Assembly (NCBI GenBank): GCA_023457255.1
Contig: JAEWMB010000022.1
Span: forward strand, 62,001 to 126,000
Reading direction: 5' to 3'
Length of the DNA: 64,000 bases
From: Bacillota bacterium
GTDB taxonomy: Bacteria; Bacillota; Clostridia; Lachnospirales; Lachnospiraceae
Position numbers and translations under genes: made by a program. The notes below the pieces were generated by a model. It saw nothing but the letters and a program-made list of their open reading frames with translations, was not told where the DNA came from and did not search any database. Below, piece after piece: positions 15,807-24,800 of the stretch (positions are counted from its first letter, which is position 1; each line of letters opens with the position of its first letter).

Positions 15807-18800
15807 ATGAGATGGGCAAAAAGACAAAAAAATAAGAGGCTTGTTAAAAAAGTTCAAGCACTTGTCTTAGCAACAGCATTAATAGCGGGTAGTTTTTCGC
15901 TGCCGGGAACTGCATATGCATCAAGTTCATTTAAAACTGATATGCAGAATGCAATCTCCGATGTGCTGGAGGCTATGAACAAAAAGGGAGAATATGACGA
16001 AGCAGTTGAAGAATTGAATAGCAGCCTGAATAGTTTGGAAGGAGCCGCCAGTGTGGAGGGCCTGATGGTAACCAATCTGGAGAAAGACTCTGTAACGATG
16101 GAATGGGAGCCGTTTGAGGCAGATAATCTTCTGGGTTATAACGTATATTGGGCAGATAAGGATACATCAACCCAAGAGTTCATGAAATTAACCGGAAGTG
16201 GCGGCAAAACAACAGACAGTACGGTAATTACGGTAGGGAGAAATACGACAATTTTTACATACCATAAATCAACTCATGTAAACCATTACTTTAAGGTATC
16301 TCCGGTATTTGATACGGGAGAAGGTTCAAAGTCGGAGGTTATAAAAAGCCCGACGGCAAATGAGTTTAACTCATATTTGGAAAATCTGGACAGGGGTTTG
16401 ATAAAAGTCCAGGTCAGCGGTGGTGTTTTTTTAAGCTGGAGATTGCTAGGCACGGAAGTCACAGGATTTAATGAGACTGGTCTTACCGGTGTTGATTTTA
16501 ATGTATATCAGGGAAATACGCTTCTTGCTACAGTAACAGACAGTACGAACTATGTGGCAGCCGGAGGCAGTATTGATTCGGATTATTATGTAGCACCGGT
16601 AAAGGATGGGGCCGAAGCAGGCGATAGGAGCAAGGCTGCTGTTTCGATGACTCAAACACAGGGTGCCGGATACCTTGACATTAAATTACAGAAACCAAAG
16701 GATACTACGATAGAAGAAACATATGGGATTACCAGAGACGAAATTAAGCTTTTATCGAGTCCGAGAACGGATACTTATACTACAACAGAAATCACTTATT
16801 CTGCAAATGATGTCAGTGTCGGTGATGTGGACGGAGACGGAGAGTATGAGTTTTTTGTAAAATGGGACCCATCTTTGGCAAAAGATGTGAGCCAGCAAGG
16901 ATTTACGGGAAAACAGTACATCGATTGCTACAAACTGGATGGTACTCTTCTTTACCGTGTCGATTTAGGTATTAATATCCGTGCAGGAGCACATTACACA
17001 CAGTTTTTGGTGTATGACTTTAATGGGGACGGAAAGGCAGAGATTTCGTTAAAGACAGCGCCGGGCACTAAGATTATTAAATTTAACAACAATAATCAGG
17101 AGGATGGAATTGCATCCCAAACTTATATTACAACCCCGGACGGTCAATCCGATAATGCGGATTATGTGTTTACTAATAAAGAGTACCGGGATTACCTGAT
17201 TCAGCTCTTTATGGACTGGGGAGTATGGGCAAATGACAGCGACAGCATGAGAGCTGCAAAAGCAGGCTGGGATAAGAACTTAATCAAGCTGTTTCGACCG
17301 GAAGACGGTAAGGTTACTGTCGTGACAGAAGCAGATGGCAAATATACCGTAACAAAGAAGACCAGAGAAGAAGCGGGCTATACGCAGGAGGATCTTCTTG
17401 TCAATGTTCCGGTACGTGATACGAACGGTAATGTTGTATATACAGGTGCCGGTGCCGTGAATGCTTATATGAAAACGGTACGTTTTGACGACCCTGCTAC
17501 CGGACTGACGGCATCGATGAATCATAACGGCGGCTATACCAAAGAAGAAGCAACTGCTCTTGTGGATTACTTCCTAAATGGGTATCAATACCGCATGAGA
17601 AAGCATGACTTAAATTATTATGAAGGTTATATATTAACAGGTTCCGAGTATCTGTCTGTATTTGACGGGGAGACCGGAGCCGAACTGGACACTGTGATGT
17701 ACGAGTTTTCCAGAGAAGATGATGGTATGCTTTGGGGCGATTATGCAATGGATTTTATGGAGCCGGGCAACCGTAATGATCGTTTCCTTTCTACCGTTGC
17801 TTATCTTGACGGAGAAAATCCTTACATGGTATTTGCAAGAGGCTACTATACAAGATCAACAATCGCAGCTTATTCTCTTGATGAAAACGGAAAGTTACAC
17901 TTGTATTGGACTATTGATAGTGGCTGGACGGTAATGACTAACCCATTTAATGATGCACCACATGGTATGGATGGAAATAATACGAATGTGGGAAGCAATG
18001 GGATTTCGTTTTCCGGTTTTACTGGTCAAGGAGATCACTATATGGCTGCTGCCGATGTGGATGGAGACGGATTTCACGAAATTGTTTATGGCGGAGCAAT
18101 TGTGGACCATAACGGAGACCTTTACAGCAGCGGCGGAGATATCATAAGCAGCGGACAAAATGCAGGTACTTGGGCGAAGTTTGGGCATGGTGACTCAATT
18201 CATATCACAGATATTGATCCGGACAGACCAGGTCTTGAGATTTTTTCCTGTTACGAAGGCGGAGCATGGGCGCCATACGGAACCGCAATGCGTGATGCGG
18301 AGCTAAATATTGCGATTAAGGGAGCATTTTCAGCTTATACCGGAGCGGATACCGGACGCTGTATGATTGGTGATTTGCTTCCAAATGTCAGAGGATATGA
18401 ATCCTGGGGTGTCAATACTGCAGATGCAAAAGGTAATATTGTGTCTGTTGGTACTATTGGTACCAATCAAAATATCAATTGGGCAGCAGACCGTACCACT
18501 CAGATTTATACCGGCAATATTGAAAAGGCAAACGGAATGAATAAAACCGTTATGCTTAACGCTGCGGGAACCTCCAGTAACAACGGTACGAAAGGTAATG
18601 CCGGTTTAATTGCTGATGTATTCGGGGATTGGAGAGAAGAATTAGTGGTTCGTACCGATGATAATTCTTCACTTCGTATCTATAGCAATACGGAAGTTTC
18701 TGCAACGAAACTATATACCTTAATGCACGATATCCAATACCGCTCGCATGTTGCAGGGCAAAACACAGGATATAATCAGCCGGCGTATGTCAGCTTTTAT

Positions 18801-21800
18801 TTGGCAAGCGATATGGATTGGGAGTATGTTCCGGTTCCTAATGCAAAGAAAGCACAGGAGCCGGGAACGGCAGAAATTCCTCCGTCCAGAGTTGTGTTAG
18901 ATAAGACCTCCCTTACCTTAAAAGTAGGAAGCGGGCAAAAGCTTAATGCAACAGTGCTTCCAAGCAAAGCTAGCAATAAGATACTTAGCTTTGTATCAAA
19001 CGATGATACCATAGCGACAGTAAGTCAGGACGGAACGATTACCGGTGTAAAAAAAGGAACTTGTATTATAACAGCAAGCACTGTAAACGGAAAGACGGCA
19101 GCCTGTAAGGTAATTGTAAAAGAAGGATATAGTGAAGCCGGTTTAGAAGAGTTTCCTTTGGGAGAAACCAAGAAGTTTACGTTTGGAAATGCGGAAGCCG
19201 AAGGAGCTATCAAGACCGGCATGGCAGCATATACCAAGGAAGCAAAATATGGATGGCAAAACGTTCCTTCCATTATTTTAGCACAGGAAGCGGATGCAAT
19301 CCTTTGCAATAATGTGAGAACAGCAGCCGGAAATAATGTAACTTATGATTATCCGACCTTCCTTGTGGATGTCCCGGTTGGATTCTATGAAGTAACGATA
19401 GAACAGGGTACTGAAGCACAGGATACGATAAACGGAGCTTATGTAGAAGGAAATATGTATTCTGTCAGGTGGAGTACGGAAAACTTTTCTACCGCATTTG
19501 AAGAGCCGCAGGCTTCCAGCTATCTTGTAACACCAAAAGGAGCAGTAAAGACCAACACAGTAAAGACTGCAGTGGCGGACGGAACATTAGCAATTCAGTT
19601 GGCAACCTCTCTTACGAACGAAGGAGAATCCGGAAAAACTGCGATTCGTTCCATCTCTGTAAGAAGAGTTTCATCCAATGTGGAAGAATCCTTAAAACCG
19701 ACGCTGCGATTTATTGGTGATTCTACGGTAGCAAATTATCCTCCGGAGGATGACGGTGTATGGACCCCGATTCCAGAGCGTACCGGTTGGGGAACCGATT
19801 TTGCGATGGCTCGTTTTATGAGTGAGGAAGTAATGTTGGTAAACAAAGCAGTAGCCGGTAGTTCGGTCAAGAGTTATTTGGCAGACGGTTATTACAATGA
19901 CTTCTTTTTGACGGCAAGACCGGGGGATACTGTAATTGTCGAAGGCGGAATCAATGACAGTGCTGCCGGCAGGCGATATTCGGATGCGGCTGATTATGAG
20001 AAATACCTTCGCTACTATATTGATTCCTGCTTAAGTTTTGGGCTTGATGTGATAATCAGTTCCGGAACAAGTTCCGCAGTTACTTATACTGCGGTAATGG
20101 AGAAACTTGCAGAAGAATATAAGCTGACTTATATTAATCTTTTGGGGCAGTTTAGCAGCTATAAAGATACCATGACTGTCATCGCGCAGGGGGATCTGAC
20201 CGTGGATGGAACCCATTTGGCAAGAGGCGGAGCAGTATTGGCAGCACAGATTGTAGCAAATCAGTTAGCACAGATAGAAGGTCTATCCATTACCGGATAT
20301 GTAAGGCCGGTGCAGGTTGGCGGCAAAGCTCCGACCGCAGCGGTAACCGGACTCGGTGTCAAGACACAGACTACCAGCAGTGTGACCCTGACTTGGAACA
20401 TTGATGAGGCGGTTTTATACCATCCGGAGCAATTGATTACCAGATTTAATATATACAGAAAAGAGAGAGGTGCGGCGGATAGTACTTATAAACAGGTAAG
20501 CCAGTCACGTGCCTATATAACAGCTTCCATGACCGCACCGAAATTACAGGCAAGCATTGAGGTGCCGGAAGCAAAAGACTATGATTATGCAGTAAGTGTA
20601 GTCGGATTATTTGGAGAAGGGCCGAAATCAAGTAGTATTACTGTGAATAAATTCATACCGGATACCACCTATCAGCTATTAGAGCTTATGGAACAATATG
20701 AGAAGCAGATGTATGATTCCACTCATTATACGGCAGAATCTTATCTGAACTTAATGACAGCTTTCCATAAGTCATCGAATACGCTGAAAGCAGGTGCATC
20801 CGAGGCGGAGCTGACAGGACTGCTTAGTGAAGTAAAGGCAGCGATTCATAATCTCGACCGTGTTACCGATGTAGTAATGGAAGAGGATTTCCAGAAAGAA
20901 TCTATTGGTTCGACCTGGGGAATGTCCGGACATACCTTGCTTTCCGTTATAATGGAAGAGGATGGAAACCGTTTGGGAAATGCTTATGTAGAGGCAGCCG
21001 GAACAAGAAATATTGCGAAGACCATTGCAGGAGTAACTTCGGAGCTTCTTGCTGTAGAGTTTGAATGGTATCCGGGACAGCCGGACGTAAGAAATTGTAC
21101 GGAGATTCAGTTTAGTGATGCAAATGGGGTTTATTTTTCCTTAAAGACTTCCAACAACGGGCATATCGGTTATGTGGTTGGGGCATATGATTCTCTTGCT
21201 ACGGATTATTTGACCGGGGATGGTTTTCATACAGGCAATAAGCTTGCTACCGACTTAGGACTTTCCAATCAAGCTTGGTATAATGTTAGAATCGTTTTTG
21301 ATTATAAGCACCATACTGCCGATTTATCTTTCATTCCAAGAGATGATGCGGCGCTTCCGTCTAAGACAGTGACAGGAATTGCGATTTCCGACAAGGCAAA
21401 TCAGGTTACAAAGATGAATTTCTTATGTATGCGCGGTAAGCAGGACAATGGAACGACTAATTCCTTATCCGTATTATGGAATACTTATCTGGATAATTTT
21501 GCAATCTATTATACTGTAAAAAAACCGGAAGCCGATTTGGCAGCGTTAGAGGCTGCAAAACTAGGTTATATGGAAAAAACTGCAGGGATTTCTGAGGATA
21601 TCCTGGTGGCAGAAGAATTCATAAAAGCTAACCTTGCATTGAAACTTGCAGAGCAGACAACAGAATTTATTACACAGGCAGATGCAGATTATTTAGCAGG
21701 CATATTAAATAACGCAGAGGCACTTGTTCCTAGTATTTTAGAGGTAACAAAACTCACACTTCCTGAGGACCTAAAGATAATGGCAGGCGCACCGTTTGAA

Positions 21801-24800
21801 GTAACTGCTGTTTTAGAGCCTGCAGATGCAAATGAAGAGTTAATCTGGAGCAGTGCGGATGAATCTATAGCAGTAGTCTCCTATCATGGAAAAATTGCAG
21901 TAATTACTGGTCGAAAAGCCGGTACTGTAAATATTATTGTTAGCAGTGCGAAGGGCGTAACTGCGGTAGTTCCGGTAACCGTAGAAGGAAATGCCTACCT
22001 GTTTGGAAATGTACAGAGCATTACCGCAGATTCTATTTATCGAAATGGAATCGGATTTCATGATTTTACTTATAAGACAGAGGCGAAGGGGCTTGTTGAC
22101 GGCATCTATTATCCGAGACAATTGACAAAGCAGCCGGGCACAAGCTATCTGGACAAAGAAGCATCAAAAGAAGATTACCTTGCAATCAAGAGTATTGTAT
22201 GGTCGGAAAAGGGAGGAGACAGAGACGAGGACTTGATTGTCTATGAGAACACCTCTGCTTTTGACTTAGACCTTGCACATGGCAATTATAAGGTAAATGT
22301 AACCTTTACCAATCCGACAAAGACAGCGATGACTGTAATTGTGAAAGCGGAAAACATGACACGTTACACAAGCGGAGATCATACAGGCGGAGAATTAGCA
22401 CAAGCAGAGCTTTTAGCAGGACAGACTAAGACGGTATCGTTTGACCTTGCTTTGACGGATGATTCCCTGACCCTTCGCTTTGAGCAGGCTATCGTGGACA
22501 CATCTGCAAACAGTGCAGCCACAAAGACGGTTTATGTAAAGAGTATTGGTGTTTCTGCACTGGCATCCGAAAAAACGGAAAGTATTCCTACGGTTTATAT
22601 CTTGGGAGACTCTACGGTTCAAACTTATACAAGAGCCAACTACAGAACCGGATGGGGTCAGGAATTTTATACCATCCTTAACGGAGAGCTGGATGGGGCA
22701 AGTAAAGTAGAAACCGAAACAGGGTATGCCTATTATAAGACAGGTTCTGCTGTAGTAAAGAATTACGCAAGGGATGCAAGAAGTGCGAAGTCGTTCCTGG
22801 AAGAGGGACGTCTGAATGAAGTCTTGTTAAATGTAAGAGAAGGCGATTTTGTATTGGCACAATTTACTCATAATGACTCCAATACGGCGAGACCAAACCG
22901 CTATTTAAATACAGAAGATTTCAAAGCCTATTTATTAAATTATAAAAAGGCAGTGGAAGAGCGGGGTGCAACCTTTGTGCTAGTAACACCGATTACCTTA
23001 AATGTTGTAGATAACGGTGTTTGGGATCATCGGTTTGAATCCTATCGTCAGGCTATGATGGAACTTAGTGTTTCGGAAAATATTCCGTTACTTGACCTAA
23101 TGGGAGCAACCTATTCTTTAGTGAATGATATGGGTCAAAGTGCTGTCAATGCGCTGGCAATGTATATGAGTGATACGGTACATTTACAAAAAAACGGGGC
23201 TTTCATGTATGCACAGCTGCTTGCAAATCTGATTTACTCCTATCAAAAAGATGAGCAGCTTGAGGACTTAAAGTCTGTAATAAAAAATGTAAGCACATCC
23301 GTTGTCTTTGATCAGCCGGTGGCAAGCATACCAAAGGGTACGTCTGCCGCGCTTACGCACAAGACGGTTGGTTTAGAAGGAAAGCAGGTAAGCTATTATA
23401 CCTCGGACCCTTCCGTAGCAACTGTGGATGCAAGTGGAAATGTTACCGGTATCAAGGAAGGAACGGCAATCATTACAATCAGCATTTCCAGTGGTACCAA
23501 TGTTAATAGCATTGATTATACAGTATATACGGACTACTGTCTGGTAGGGGTTAGCGGAGAGCAAGGGAAAGGTTATTCTCTCGATTACAGCGCAGTGTCA
23601 ACCCCGATATCAAGTTTTGCGGCACAGAGTTTTGCAGCAGAGAGTACGGAGGAACTTTCTCTATTTTCAATGACGGGAAGTGTAACGGTAGATCCAAATG
23701 TGGCTGTTGAGGATATGCAGACGAAACCAATTATGAAATTTGATTTTGGTAATAAGTCAGGCTGGGCATCCGGATTCACAGCAATCTCAAACGGAGCTTA
23801 TGATGCAGTAAAGGGATATGGATTCACCAGTGATGTCGGTTCCATTAATTCCGCTTCCCTTTCCTCAAGTTCAGCAACACCGGAGGGAGCAACCCAGGAG
23901 GAAATAGCACTTTCAGCAGCTGTTTCGGATGCGGTAAGAGCTCAGAATCTGGAGTTTGCCGTTGATGTACCGGCAGGAACGTATATGGTATCCTTTTATT
24001 CTTATGTAAACTGGAACCAAGCTGCGTATAGCGCGGGTACGTATAGTATTAATGGGTATTCCGTAAAGGGAACAGTTGATCCAAGCGGAGCCTCTCTATT
24101 GCCGGAACAAATGGTACAGAATGTGAAAGTAAGTTTAACCGAACCAGGTCAGATTGTAATAAAAGGCTCGGCACCGGCTGGCAAGCTGGCAATCTTTAAT
24201 ACTCTTGTAATCAGTGAGTACGTACCTGTGGAAAAGGTTTACCAGGAGGCGGCATGGGAGGCGGTAAGCTATGCGGCTGCCAGAGTAAATATCAAGCTAG
24301 GTTTGATGGATGGCAATGTAACGCCATTAGACTTTGATGCATCTTTAGTTTCAAAGATGCTTACGTTAAAGAGTGCCTTAAAAGTAGTGAAAGGTATGCC
24401 GGTTTCTGACTATGCAGCCGGAGAAGCAGCGATGGAAAAGGCTGAAGAAGCGGTAGAAAACAAGGGCTTGTATACAGAAATATCAATGGAAAGGCTGTTA
24501 GGCTCCATTGCAAAATATCAGGCAGTCATTGATTCCCTGGAGGGAGTAAATCAGAGTGTTATTTCTGCAATGCTGACGATTGACCACTGGCTGGAAGGTG
24601 TGGAAACAGAAGGTGTTACAGAACCTTACAGCTTATATGTGGATGTGGATGTACCGTCTGCAACAGTAGAGTATTTGACAAAAGGCTATATAAGCATGGA
24701 GAATACCTCTCTTTATTCCGCTGAGTCAGGCTATGGTCTGGAGGCAGCAACTGCAGCAGGACGAAACAGAGGGACGGGAAACAGTCTGCTGGATGACTTT